Below are positions 32,789 through 44,455 of a stretch of DNA of 64,000 nt, one piece after another. Each line of letters opens with the position of its first letter. Position 1 is the first letter of the stretch. Source of the DNA: Phytophthora quininea (lineage: Eukaryota; Oomycota; Peronosporomycetes; Peronosporales; Peronosporaceae); contig JAAVTG010000526.1 of assembly GCA_011947345.1 (NCBI GenBank), forward strand, positions 62,001 through 126,000. Reading direction: 5' to 3'. Both the position numbers and the translations under genes were made by a program. The notes beneath the pieces are model-generated. The model saw only the letters and a program-made list of their open reading frames with translations, was not told the DNA's origin and searched no databases.

Positions 32789-34365
32789 ATGCAGCGCCAC
32801 ATCCTGCGCCAAGTTCCTCGCGTCCAGGCTAGCGCCTTCGCTCGCGTCTCGACTGCTACGGCCGCCAAGGCGTCGCCGCTCATCCTGTCGCGCCACTTCT
32901 CGGCCGAGGTGCCGGTCAAGCAGACCAATCTGCTCATCAACGGCGAGTTCGTGCCGTCCATCAAGGGCAAGACGTTCGAGACCTTCAACCCCGCCACCGA
33001 GGAGAAGATCGCCGACGTGGCCGAGGGCGGCACCGCTGACATTGACGCTGCCGTCAAAGCTGCTCGGTCTGCCTTCGAAGGTCCGTGGCGCACCATGTCG
33101 GCCGAGGACCGCGGCAAGCTCATGTACCGTCTCGCCGAGCTCATCGAGGAGAACATCGACGAGCTCGCCGCGCTGGAGGCGCTCGACAACGGTAAGCCGT
33201 GCTCTGTGGCCAAGGCCGCCGACCTCGGTCTTGTGATCAAGACCCTCCGCTACTACGCCGGTTGGCCCGACAAGATTCACGGCTCGGTGATCCCCGTATC
33301 GGGTCCCTATCTGTGCTACACCAAGGCGGAACCGGTCGGCGTCTGCGCGCAGATCATCCCGTGGAACTTCCCGCTGCTCATGATGGCGTGGAAATTGGGC
33401 CCTGCTCTCGCTGCCGGCAACACCATCGTGCTGAAGCCTGCCGAGCAGACCCTCTCTCCGCTCTCCGCGTTGGCGAGCTGATCGTCGAGGCTGGCTTCCC
33501 CAAGGGTGTCGTCAACATCGTCCCGGGCGTCGGCGCCAAGGCTGGCCGTCACCTCGCGCAGCACCCCGACGTGGACAAGGTCGCCTTCACCGGTTCCACC
33601 GAGGTCGGCTACCAGATCATGCGCACCTCGCACGTGAGCAACCTCAAGCGCGTCACACTGGAGCTCGGTGGCAAGTCGGCAAACATCATCTTGGATGACG
33701 CCGACATTGACCTGGCAATTCAGCAGTCGCAGCTGGGTTTGTTCATGAACCAGGGCCAGTGCTGCATCGCCGGCACTCGCGTGTACGTCCAGGAGGGCAT
33801 CTACGACGAGTTTGTTCGTCGCACGGTGGAGGCCGCCAACGCTCGTGTGGTGGGCGACCCGTTCGACGCCAAGACCGACCAGGGCTCGCAGATCGACGAG
33901 GCTCAGTTCGAGAAGATCCTCGGCTACATTGAAGAGGGCAAGAAGGAAGGCGCCAAGCTGCTCGCCGGCGGAAAGCGTCACGGCAACAAGGGCTGGTTCA
34001 TCGAGCCGACGGTATTCGCTGACGTCGAGGATGACATGACCATCGCTCGCGAGGAGATCTTCGGCCCCGTCATGTCCATCCTCAAGTTCAAGACCATCGA
34101 CGAGGTGATCGAGCGCGCCAACGACTCGGTGTACGGTCTGGGCGCCGGCGTGGTGACCAGCAACATCGACAACGCCATCAAGATCTCCAACGGCATCCGC
34201 ACGGGAACGGTGTACGTCAACTGCTACGACGTGTTCGACTCGAACACTCCGTTCGGCGGGTTCAAGGACTCTGGCATCGGCCGCGAGAACGGCGAGCTGG
34301 GTCTGCGCAACTACCTGGAGCACAAGACGGTGATCATCAAGCGCCCGGACGACGCGATGCCCTAA
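32789..34365 (+). CDS. ALDH copy 1, right-arm version, one frame break
   Basis: Mirror of 15820-17397. Intact apart from a C run at 33450-33452 that is one base short, at exactly the position broken in copy 2 of the left arm. If restored the product is the 525-residue enzyme with all catalytic residues. The final codons differ from the left copy (DDAMP versus DDAIP) and are shared with the central fragment at 24705. The 3' flank is the true neighbour of RRP12. Confidence 0.85.
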
Positions 34366-35234
34366 ATGTACGAAGAAATACTTCTAGCTGAAAGCACAAC
34401 AAAATACACAATGAGTTCGGTTGAGTAGATTGATGATACCACGCTTTCGGAAAATGCGTTGGCAGCTGGTGTTGCGGTGCGCTGCAGCAGTGACGGCAAC
34501 AACTCCGGTAGAGCAACGCATTTTGATAGTTGGAATATTCATCATTCATGTAGCCCTCCCTGGGCCCCACTAGTCTAAGCTCGATGTCTACCTACGTCGC
34601 CTTTGTTGGCTTGCTTTGCACTGGTTAGAGGTCACACACTCTACTTGTTCCCCGCCGCTTGCCGACACTGCCGCCGTAGCGCGTCACGGCAGCACGCTTG
34701 TTGCGCTTCGCCATGAGCTTCGGGTCCAGCGGGATGTAAGCGTACGGCTCCAGCTTGCCCTTCTTCTTTATGTCACCGCCAGCCTTCTTGGCACGATACT
34801 CGCGACCGGTGCCAGCGTCGTCGCGTTTGCGCTTCGATCTCTTGTCGCTTTTGCTGTTGTTGAGCCCCATGCGCTGCAACTGGGAAGCAACGTCCTGCTT
34901 AATCTTCTCTTCGTCGTCGCTATCACTGCCGCCCTCCATGTCATCGTCCTCGGCGCCAGGAATGATCATGCGTCCGTCCTTGGCCATCTGAAACTCGTCG
35001 TCGCTGTCATCGTCGTCTCCATGACCGCCACCGTTCGCCGAAAAGATGTTCTTGACGGCAGCGTTGTCGTCCAAAAGTCCACGATATCGTCCTCATCCTC
35101 GCGAATCACCTTGCCGCCCTTGTGCTTCTTGTGAAGGTCCTTCTTGCGCTTCAGAACCTGCATGGCCGCGGCTTCGTCATCACCACCGGCGTCCTCATCG
35201 TCCGAGTCGGCCATGAACTCCTCGAAGGCATCGC
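34312..35234 (+). repeat. Segment S, copy 2 (in its native context)
   Basis: Direct repeat of 24653-25575. Here it continues into the rest of RRP12, so this is the source copy. Confidence 0.95.
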
Positions 35235-38200
35235 GGTTCTTCTTCGCTGCTCGACGCTCCGCAGCTTCAGCCGCTTGCTCGGACTTCTTCTTGTCCTCAC
35301 GTTCTTTGGTCTTCTTGATGTGACGGATTAGTGCACGGTCCTCTTCGGGTACGAGAGCAGCAACGTGCTCGTAGCCGAACTTACGGCACAGCTTAATGAG
35401 GATAATGCGGGTCTTAGCACGGAAGCGGTTCTTGCTTTCGCCAATCCAGACAAGCAGTCCATTGATGATGTCGGGGAGGAAGCCTTCAAGCTGCTCCTTG
35501 GGGAGCACTGCAATGCCCAGCTTCATAAAGCCAATGACACTCTTAATAACCTCGCGAGCCTTCTCGTGCAACAACATGAGAACTGTCTTTAGTAGCGCTG
35601 GCATTGCCTGAGCGATGGACGGATCCTCACGGCCAAACTCAAATACAAGTCGGCTCAGGCAGATCACGGCAGCGCTACGCATGTGCGGTGTGCGGGCAGC
35701 AAGACCACCCAGAACCATCTGAATGAACTCCATCAGTCCGTTCTGGGGTCGCGGGCGCGAAGGAGCATGGCCATCGCGATAAGCAGCTCGAATGCAGCCT
35801 CGCGAGCCTTCCCATTGGCCTCCTTCGTGCACAGCATAATTTCACCCACAAGGTTAGGGACAAGCTCCTTCTCGGCCAGTCCGTCCGTCGCAGGTTGGGC
35901 CTGGAGCGCACGGATCAAGTGAGCGAGCACGCGCAGACGCATCTTCTTGGCAGGCACAGAGCACGTGAGCAGAGACTCGCAGATAGCACGCGTGAGATCC
36001 TGCAGCTGGGACTCCTCGGAAAGGAACTTCGGGTGGGAGTCGCAAATGGCCACCAGCGCGGCGTACGAGCGCTTCTGCATCGGAGCGTCGGCATCGTCTA
36101 GCAAATAAGGCTTGATAACGCGGTAGAGCAGCGCCACGTTGGCATCGTCCACGTGGGCCAACAGTGACAGCGCCAGAGCCATCTGCGCGTGAGCGGTCTG
36201 TTTGAGCTTGACAGCACGCTTAGAGTTACCGCCAGCGCCATCAGCCTCAAGACGTTTGGCTTCCGTCGTAGCTTCCAGAAGCTTCTGCATCACCTTCTTG
36301 AACGTCGTGCCAATCAGCTCGGCCTCAGCAAGCGACGCAAAACCCTCGAGAGTGTCCAGCAGCACCTGAGAACGCTCGGTGTCCTTCTCGGGGTCAAGTT
36401 CCTCCACGAAGGAAAGAAGCAGTGGCACGTAGCGACTGGAGTACTTAGCCAGAGCAGCACGGTCGCGCGCCAACTTGGCTTCATCCAAAGGTTCCTCCTC
36501 AGTCTCTTCCTCCTCCTCGTCAGCATCTTCGTCCTCAGTTTCCTTCTGGTAACGACGAGCAACAGACTTTTCAAGTGCACGAGTGCGCTTCACAAGAGCC
36601 TGCAGACCCTGGCACACAGCCAGACGCAGCTCAGGGTAGCGCTTGTCAGCCATAGCGCTGGCTAGCACCTTCGCGACCTTCTTGAAGTGGGTGTCAATGT
36701 CCACAGCACGTGCGCATACACTAGGAAACAGCGACCACAGCTGGATGGCACGAGTCTGCAGCTTCTTAGCTTGCAGAGGCGTCACGTTGGCTTCCCGAGC
36801 AGCAGCCTCGCAAGCACGAGCCATAGGAAGAATAACATCGGCGAAGAAAGCAAGTTCACCACCACGCTGGGCGGAACGCAGCGCGTCACGGAAAACTGGT
36901 AGGAGCCAAGCGCGCTGCTCACTCACCATTTCGGTGGGATGGTCAATAGGCACAATCTCCAAGAACACGCGAGGACCCAGCGCTTCCACCGCAGCGCCTG
37001 CAGCAAGCGAAAAAGCTGTGACAGCGCCTGGGCGCTCTTGCCTCCCTGTTGCTGCTGAGGAAGTTGGTCAGTGGCCTCGTGAAGCTCGACGCACGTAACG
37101 AGCATTGGCTCGAGAGATGGTCGACTGGCTGGGCCGTAGAAGCGGAAGAGCTCGGCAATGAACGGGAAGACATGGCTCCACGCACCCTGGAAGCGCAACG
37201 AGGTCAGGCTCTGCAGCGATGCAAGCACTCGGGTAATATCTTCAAAATAGCCTTCAGTCTCCAGAGTTTCCGGTGACAGACACGCCTTCAGGATGTTTAG
37301 CAAAGAGCGCGAAGCTTGACGCTGGACACGGTCATTATCGCTGGAGAAGTGCGAGACCACAGCGCCCACCACACGCGGCAACAACTCACGAGCTGCTTCA
37401 GCGTTCTCCGCAGCGAGACGCACCAGTGCCTGCGACGGGATACGTACAGCGTAAATAGCGATTGGTCCGCCCTGTGCCTCCAACGGGTCGCTGCTTTGCG
37501 CGTCCAGTACAGCGCATACCAGTTTACGCAGCGCATCTCCAGTCAACTGCGATTCCGGCGCCGCACTCAGAGCGTCCAGCGCCTCGTACGTGACAAGACG
37601 CAGCGTCTTGGAGTTTGCATCCAAATATTTGGCAAGTGCAGCTACGAGCGAGGCCACCACCTTGCGCTGCAGCAGCGGCAGCGCCGTCTTGAGGAAGGCC
37701 ACGAGCAGGACGAGTCGCTGGTCGTCCTTGCCGTCCTTGGAGTTGGCAATACGTTCTCAGCGAAGCTGGCAATGTGCGTTGACAGGGCGTCGCAGCCCTT
37801 GGCTGCGTGGAGCTCCAGTACGTCCATCGTCCACTTGTGTCCGGCCTTGCGCACCTTCGGTCTCGTGTCCATCGCCATGCTCAGCAGCATCTGGAAGCTG
37901 CGTAGCAGCTCCGGTCGGGCCCAGGCCGTAGCCGACGGCTCCTGAGCCAGAAGCGTCAACGCCAGACACGCACTGGCCGATCGCAGCAATGCAGCGTCGT
38001 CTCCGGCCTCCTGCAGCACCGCAGCGAGACACTTGGCGACGGCCGAGAACTTGCCGCGAAGCACCGGCGCAGGCACCTCCGGCAGCACCATGGACAGCAG
38101 CTGCGCCACCTCCTGACGGTGCGAGTCGGACGCGGCGTCCAGCGCCGTCATCAGTGCGGCGAAGTACTCGGTGGGGAGATGGGCGTCTGGCGGTCGCCAT

Positions 38201-38315
38201 TGCTGCGGCGCTCGTAGATGACGTCGACGATGGCGCCCAGCACCACGTTGAGCTTGGCCTTCTGCGGGTGGTTGCCGCCCGCGTGCTTGCGCAGCTCCGA
38301 GAACGGGTCCGACAT
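34641..38315 (-). CDS. RRP12: RRP12-like ribosome biogenesis HEAT-repeat protein
   Basis: Single exon from the ATG at 38315 (MSDPFSELRKH) to the TAG at 34641, about 1226 residues, which is the family length. The protein is a chain of HEAT-like helices, an acidic insert (EDEDADEEEEETEEEPLDE, about residue 605), a conserved C-terminal block (RSAAVICLSRLVFEF, GFMKLGIAVLP, FRAKTRIILIKLCRKFG) of the NUC173 region, and a tail of acidic patches and Lys/Arg-rich nucleolar sequence. In yeast Rrp12 acts in nuclear export and maturation of both ribosomal subunits. About six frame breaks are present: near 38195, 37752, 36985, 35745, 35075 and 34651. The last two are corrected by the duplicate at 24981-25575, proving they are one-base omissions in A and C runs. 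Confidence 0.92.
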
Positions 38316-38435
38316 GGCGTTGGCTGACCTGGAAGCGTCGTTAATGATGGCAATCATTGGACTCGGACAAATATGCTGTATGATAGGCCCTGCATCTATC
38401 ATATCCAGTAGTCTATTGATAAAGCTCCCCCATCG

Positions 38436-39992
38436 ATGTCTTGGCGAGTGCTGGCGCTGCTGGCGCTGTGGGCGAGCGCGGCGCTGGCCGCGACCGACGC
38501 GCAGCTGACGCCGACCAAGACGCAGGATCCGCCCACGAGCCGCTTCGCGTATGTGACCGTTCACTACGAAGGCACCAGCAGAGACGCCGAGTACGTACTG
38601 GGTGTGCAAATTCTCATGCACAGTATCAAGATGACGGGCTCGCCCTACGACCTGGTGGTGCTGGCGTCCGACTCGGTCTCGGAACACAGCAAGCAGCTGT
38701 TCCGGTCCATGGGCTGCCGCGTCCTGGACGTGACCAACATCAACAACCCGTTCCTAGGGGTACGCTGCGCAACAAAGGCTTTATCTACACGCTCAACAAG
38801 CTGCACGTGTGGAACCTGCTCGAGTACGAGCGGGTAGTGTACCTGGACGCTGACAACGTGCTGATCCGCAACTCGGACGAGCTGTTCTTATGTGGAGAAT
38901 TCTGCGCTGTGTTCATGAACCCGTGCCACTTCCATACAGGTCTTTTGGTGGTTACTCCTCGGCTACAGAGTACCAGAGACTGCTGAATGCACTGGGCCAT
39001 TTGGAGAGCTTTGACGGCGCTGATCAGGGCTTCTTGAGCTCCATGTACAGCAAGATGCTGCGAAAGGCTAAACTGTTTACACCCATGAAGATGCCATACA
39101 TGGGCGTGGATAAGGAGGCGATCAAGAAGACAGAGCCTGAACCCAAAGGCATGCGACTCCCCGTCGGATACAACATCAACCACAAGTACTTTTACGAGCA
39201 GTACCATTGGAAACTCTTCTATCTGCGCCACTTTGCGTCCATGACGTCGCCCATTAGTCCCGTCAAGGTGGTGGTCGAGTCGGCTCGTAGTATCCCGGCG
39301 CTTACAGTGGGTTACCCGATGGCTTCGGTGCTTAAACCCTGGTATTGGTGGGCTGGTTTCTTTATGGACTTGCACGTAGTGTGGCATGACGTTCGCGCAA
39401 CACTGCCGGCGTCGCAAGAGCGATATGGAGCGGAGGAAGCGGTCAAGACATTGCTGGGATTCTTCAGTTCGTTGGCGCTGCTCACGGCCGCGCTTTATGC
39501 ACTGAAGATCACCCTGCCGATGCGTCAGATCCAGCAGCGGTGCACAGATTTGGCGTTGCGGAACCACAAGCAGGCCCGGTTTGCTTACATCGCATTTCGA
39601 CTGGCGCTCGTGGTGTTTGCCTTCCGCATCGCTCCGGCCAGAGTGCATCCGCTGGCTCCGGTGCACTATGGCTACGGACTGATGATTTTTATGAATGTGT
39701 TCCTGCACATTTACTTCGCCTGTGTGATATCGAACTTCTGGTCACCGCACCAGGAAGTGTCGATGCCACCGGTGCTCTATGTGACGAAGTTCTGGTTGTA
39801 CGTAGCGATCACCGCCGTCTCGGAAGTGTTCGTTGTTTGGTTTAGCACCTGGAACGTCTTCCCCAATGTTCTGTGGCGGCTTTTACGCTCTTCTGGGGCG
39901 TCTTCCTCTGCGGCTATTGGCAAGTCACGTACTACAAGCTATCTCTCAACGCCGAGTTTGCCGGCAAGAAGGAGCGGCTCCGCAGTCTATAA
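38436..39992 (+). CDS. GT8 family glycosyltransferase with multi-span C-terminus
   Basis: About 519 residues once three one-base breaks are bridged (about 38758, 38957 and 39882; the last two in C/T runs). The ATG at 38436 starts a signal-like helix (VLALLALWASAALA). The luminal domain has YVTVHYEGTSRDAEYVLGVQILMHS, the GT8 metal-binding DxD in VVYLDADNVLI, and CHFHTGLLVVTPS. C-terminal of this are about five to six membrane spans. This arrangement, glycogenin-like GT8 plus membrane tail, is that of plant PGSIP/IPUT1-type proteins, which glycosylate inositol-phosphoceramides in the Golgi. The substrate here is inferred only. The gene is divergent from RRP12 with 120 bp between start codons. 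Confidence 0.82.
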
Positions 39993-40136
39993 GCGACTTC
40001 GAATTGTACAAACGGCGCGATGGGAAACACAAAGAAAATTTAAATGCGACACAATTTATTGAGAGGGTGAAGAAGACGCCAAGGCGCAGCGAAAACAGTC
40101 ATGTAGCGGGCGAGACTGACTGGATGATGGCTCTTG

Positions 40137-42191
40137 CTATGTCGACCACAGCCGAAAGGTGCAATCGGAGCTGGATGACGCCAAAAAGCGGCCGTTTGGG
40201 TCGAACTTGACGGACTGCGTACGAAAATGCGGTATACAAGAGCAATAGATGTGTAACAGGGCAGGCAAATGAAACAAGACACAGACAGCGAAAGGTAAGC
40301 CGCCATCGCCAACATGAATAGAATGCAAACTCACTACGCACCTGGACAGGACCCTCGTGGCCCTTTAGTTCTGTAGCGAGCGCCTCAGTCTTCATACTGA
40401 AGAGTTTGATAGATCCATCGTCACTAGCTGCTGCCAGGACCTTCCCACTGCGGTCAAATGCGACGCTGTTCAGAGGATGTTGACCGCCATCGAGTGAGCT
40501 CCTCTCGGCAACCATGCGGACATCCCAGACTTTGACAAAACCGTCAGCATCACAGGAGGCAATAGCGTCGCCTGCGAGAGCGAAGGCAACGCTGTTGCAT
40601 GCGTTCTGATGGCCGTAAAGGTTTGCACGCAGAGTCCTGAGCGTAGATCCCAAATGGAGACGGTCTTGTCTCCTGAGCCTGTGCAGATATTTGTCGAGAA
40701 CGGCTGGAAGCACACGCTATTGACACTGTCGACATGGCCGCGGAATGTTCGTCGGCAGCGACCCGAGTGCAAGTCCCACAACTTGCACGTGTGATCCATA
40801 GAGGCGCTCACGAGGAAGTCGCCGTCGTGGTGGAAGGCACTCTCCCAAACCGGGTGCGAATGGTCCGCCAACGTTAACGAGCATGCAGCCCCACGAAGTC
40901 CCAGAGTTTCACGGTGTTGTCGTCGCTACATGTGCCCCTCGTGGATGGAAAGCCACACCTGCCAGCCAACTCCGATGGCCTTCACCGCTCATGATCAGTT
41001 CACCAGCAGGCGCTGACCAAAGTTTCCACGTCTCGTCATCCGACACGGTCGCTAGGATGGGGTTCTTGGGGTGGAAGGCAACAGCGGCGACAGAATTCCC
41101 GTGTGCCGGACAACTACGTCCAAGTTCAACACGTTCAGGATTGACAGGCTCGAACCGCTTGTCCACGAACGGATTGATTGCTTCGGGATTTGGCAGCTTC
41201 GTATCGGGCACGTCGCTCTTGGACTTGCTACTCTTCTTCTTCTGTCCGTTAGTTGTCTTGCTCGAAGACGACGACGACGACGAAGACCCACGTTTATCTG
41301 AGCTGGATGCACCGAGCGGTGCGACTGCAGCAACCTCTTTGCTCCGTCCAGGTACCGGAGCAGGCGCTGACCCCGGTGCACCGGCAATAGATTTTAACTG
41401 GGACTCGAGGGCTTCAGCCTTCGCAACTTGTCGATCACGCTCTAGACGCATCAGCATCTTCTCTTTCATAGAGTTCTCGTACTTTGCTTTAAGTTCTTGA
41501 AGCAGCGGCTCGTATGCGGCGACGTGGCGCTCCAGTTTGCGGATCTTCACCGATAGCGCCTCCTTCTCCTGGAGAACACGCTGGTGGTGCATTTTGTGGA
41601 CATCTCGCTGGTGTCGGAATTTGTCCCATGTACCTTTCGCTTTCTCGGTGATCTTCCGAGTATCTTCCAACTGACGACGCAGTTCCTTTACCTGATCATC
41701 AAGAGCTTGGTTGCGAACGTAAATGTCAGGCACCACCCCGACGTCGTCCTCACGCAGTTTCCCTTGGCAATGAATTCGTACCACTCGTGATTGAACATAT
41801 CCAACGTGCGTACGAGCCCCAATTTGATCAGGAAGTTCCGGATGAAGTCGTCTACTACCGACGGTCGAACTTGAGTATGGACTTGTGCCACTAGAGTCTG
41901 CTTGGGGTTGCCACTTACGCTGCGATTTCCATTCACGTCGTCATAGTCTCGAGTACCTTCCACCGCTGGTAACGATGACGCTGATCCCGTGGCATCTTGT
42001 CCTGGCGTTGTTGCAGACCGGTTAAGGTTACGAAGCACCGCGGCAAAGTCTTCTTCATCGTCGTCTTCGTTGTCATCGTCTCCCAAGCCCAAAGCTGCAT
42101 CGTCCACCGTCTCGTATTGGAACGTGTCGTCATCGTCATCCTCTGCGAACTGCACCTTCTCCAAGCGCACAAGTTCTTCTTTCCGAGGCAT
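40137..42191 (-). CDS. PF20/SPAG16-like axonemal WD-repeat protein
   Basis: About 640 residues. The ATG at 42191 starts MPRKEELVRLEKVQFAEDD, followed by an acidic N-terminus, a region like the SPAG16 N-terminal domain (DFIRNFLIKLGLVRTLDMF), a long coiled coil (about residues 165-300), a Ser/Lys-rich linker with nine serines in a row, and seven WD repeats (for example HPVWESAFHHDGDFLVSASM, TGSGDKTVSIWDLR, IASCDADGFVKVWD). The last repeat is in a second exon: exon ends 40342, the intron is 40341-40215, and the gene ends RLWST at 40137. PF20/SPAG16 is a bridge protein of the central pair apparatus of motile flagella, fitting a zoospore-forming organism. Frame breaks near 41773, 40921, 40893 and 40620 are all one-base omissions. 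Confidence 0.88.
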
Positions 42192-42352
42192 GCTAGATCG
42201 ACAGGTAGCTTTGTTATTGCTGCTGGCTCACACGAAATGGAGCTCTCGTTGCGACTCTTCACGACCCACCGTTTTGCTGCATGTCCGTATATTTGCCTAT
42301 TCGCTTGCGTTCAACCAGCACGAGACCAGCTCTAACTAATCGTTTGTCGGAG

Positions 42353-43350
42353 CTACCGGTGCTTGGGCGTATCTCTAGTTGTTGGATCCACACCATTCTG
42401 CTCTTCCGTTGCTTCGGATGGCGTTGTTGCCTTTGCATATTCATCAGGTTCATTTGTGGATTCGCCGTCTTCAGTTTTGACTGCCGCTTTCGCCGCAGCT
42501 TCAGCCTCCTGCTCTTGACGTTGTTTCTCTCGTTGGGCGTCCATAATCTTTTGATTTGGTTCTCCAAGATATCCTTATGGTCTTCTGCAGCTTGTTTGGC
42601 AAAAGTGATCAGCAGAGCATCTTTCCTGTGCATCTCCAAGTCTTTGCCTTCGCGGTATCCCTCGATAAACGCCATGAGCACCGACTGCCCCACCAGCAGT
42701 TTGTCAGCGAACCACGATTGCGCGCCCGTCTTGAATGACTCGACGTCCTTCTTCTCCAGCTGGAGTGCCGCGTCTCGCCCCATCTTAACCAGGTCACGCA
42801 GCTCACCCACGTTCTTCTTGAGCGTCGTGGCCACGTCGTCTTTGCTGCGACTGTCCTCCACTACGGCCTTGGCGTGGCTGATGACTGCGTCCGTGTCCAC
42901 CCCATCCGCCACGTGTTTGATCTCTTTCGCCAGATACTTGACGTTCTCAGTTCCTTGCTCCCCCATGGCGTGCAGATTGTCGTGCACTTTGGTGCCCTCC
43001 GTGGCCTTGTCAATGAACTCTAGGTTCTTCGCCGCAGTGTCTGAGACCTGCCCACGCAGTGCCATAGCAGCACGCTTCACCTCCTGCTTGCTGTGCTCCA
43101 GTTCTTCATCTGTGGGGCCTTCAAACCCGGCCTTGTACTCCTGCCAGACCTCGCGGAAGATGCGTGTATGGTCGGCCAACGTATACTCCCACAGATCCAC
43201 GTACTGCGGTCTGCGCAGCTGCTCCTCCATCTCTGGCGGGTTCGGGATGCCCGGCATGCGGTCGGCAGCCCACAAACCCGCGCGGCGGATCGACGTCTGC
43301 ACGACGCGCACCGTCCGCTGCAGCAACGAGTAGCGCTTGGCCGGCGGCAT
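42353..43350 (-). CDS. Conserved-looking helical protein, unknown function
   Basis: About 333 residues from the ATG at 43350. A frame break at about 42555 (A run one base short) separates the first 270 residues from the tail. Restoring it gives QIKKIMDAQREKQRQ and an Ala/Glu-rich, then acidic, end. The N-terminus (MPPAKRYSLLQRTVRVVQ, basic and amphipathic) could be a mitochondrial presequence or membrane-binding helix. The rest is predicted all-helical with repeated Ala/Lys/Asp patterns like apolipoprotein or LEA-type helices (TAAKNLEFIDKATEGTK, DDVATTLKKNVGELRD). No family is recognised. It lies 160 bp upstream of PF20 on the same strand and divergent from the RRF gene. Confidence 0.65.
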
Positions 43351-43417
43351 TTTGATGTCTTAGAAAATGTATCCATATGTCAAATCATTGTATCACAATT
43401 GCACTTTTGCGGCTGGG

Positions 43418-44330
43418 ATGGCTCTCCGACTGCTAGGACGTCGAGCTCTGCGCGTGGCTGCTGCTGGTCGGCCGCTTGTTCCTGCTGCAGCTTCTGCATG
43501 GGCCTCTCCGTCGGTCGCTTCGGGTTTGGCTGTGTCGTCGCTGCAGGCGCGCTCGTTTGCCAAGGCCAAGAAGAGCAAGGGCAAGGGCAAGGCCAGTGCT
43601 GCTCCCGTAGCTGTTGACAACGACGAGGACGTCTCTGCTGGCGATGAGGAGGACGGAGGCGCCGCCAAGGAGCTGAGCAAGACCAGGAAGAATATGAACG
43701 GCGCCGTGGTCAACTTCACGCGCGCTTAGCCAGATGCGGCCCGGTCGGGCTGACGCAGGCATCTTTGACGAGCTCCATGTGCAGGCGTACGGCCAGCACG
43801 TGCCGCTCGCGCAGGTGGCACAGGTCGCAGTGGCGGGAACACACGCTCTAAGTGTGACGGTGTACGATCCGTCGGTACGGATTCGGTGCGTTCATGAGGG
43901 AGCAAGTTGTTGATGGTTGATTGTTGCTGTGGAGCAGTTGATGCAGGACGTCAAGAAGGCTATTGAGGCCACCAACCCTGTGTATTCTGTCCGTGAGGAT
44001 GCGAGCTCGTTGGAAATCTCCTTCCCTAAGTAAAAGGCTTTGGTATTGTCGTTGTGTTTTGCTGATACTGACGCTGTTGCTTCGTGTAGGATGTCCCAGG
44101 AGACGCGTGCCGAGCTGCAGAAGGCTGTCAAGAAGCAGGCAGAGCAAGCTCGGCAGCACGTGCGTCGTGTTCGACAAGACGCCATGAACCATGCTAAGAA
44201 GCTTAAGGATGTGGTGTCTGAAGACGACGCCGAGCAGCAGAAGGAACGCATCCAGAAAATCACTGACGATAGCATTGCCGAGATCGGCAAGCTCTTGGCG
44301 GCCAAGGAGAAGGACCTTGGCGCGGTCTAG
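43418..44330 (+). CDS. Mitochondrial ribosome recycling factor
   Basis: Three exons: 43418-43874, 43938-44029 and 44090-44330, GT-AG introns in phase 0 and 2. About 263 residues. The N-terminus (MALRLLGRRALRVAAAGRPL, Arg/Ala-rich) is a mitochondrial targeting peptide, followed by a Lys-rich linker. RRF hallmarks follow: LSQMRPGRADAGIFDEL (the conserved xRTGRA region), AYGQHVPLAQVA, and the helical end ETRAELQKAVKKQAEQARQ with RRVRQDAMNH. The protein releases ribosomes from mRNA after termination in mitochondria. A frame break at about 43722-43728 in a GC repeat (CGCGCGC, two bases short or one extra) stops exon 1 early. Without repair the protein would end at 43729, just before the essential domain. 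Confidence 0.93.
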
Positions 44331-44455
44331 AGGACCAACCAAACTTCATGGAGATGCGCAGCCGGATCAAAATACAGAGCAGCGCTATGCGCTGACTTAG
44401 ACAACGACGAGATCCGTTCGAAGCGTTGAACTTTGCGATTTTGTCTGGCAATTCA

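Larger units (their letters stand above)
25611..34365 (-). repeat. Right arm of the giant inverted repeat (about 8.8 kb)
   Basis: Reverse complement of 15820-24629. Compared with the left arm it has a net loss of about 55 bp, almost all as 1-3 base deletions. They are dense at 27280-27830 and sparse at 27900-28550. The non-genic parts (25611-27254, 29493-30374, 31943-32788) mirror the left-arm spacers and hold no additional gene. Confidence 0.95.

Noticed and set aside
34641..38315. RRP12 as a pseudogene because of about six frame breaks
   Set aside because: All breaks are one-base indels, two of them corrected by the duplicate segment, and protein sequence between breaks is fully conserved for an essential gene.
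43418..44330. Programmed frameshifting in the RRF gene
   Set aside because: The break lies in a CG dinucleotide run with no slippery heptamer, and similar breaks occur in many unrelated genes here, so error is the simpler cause.
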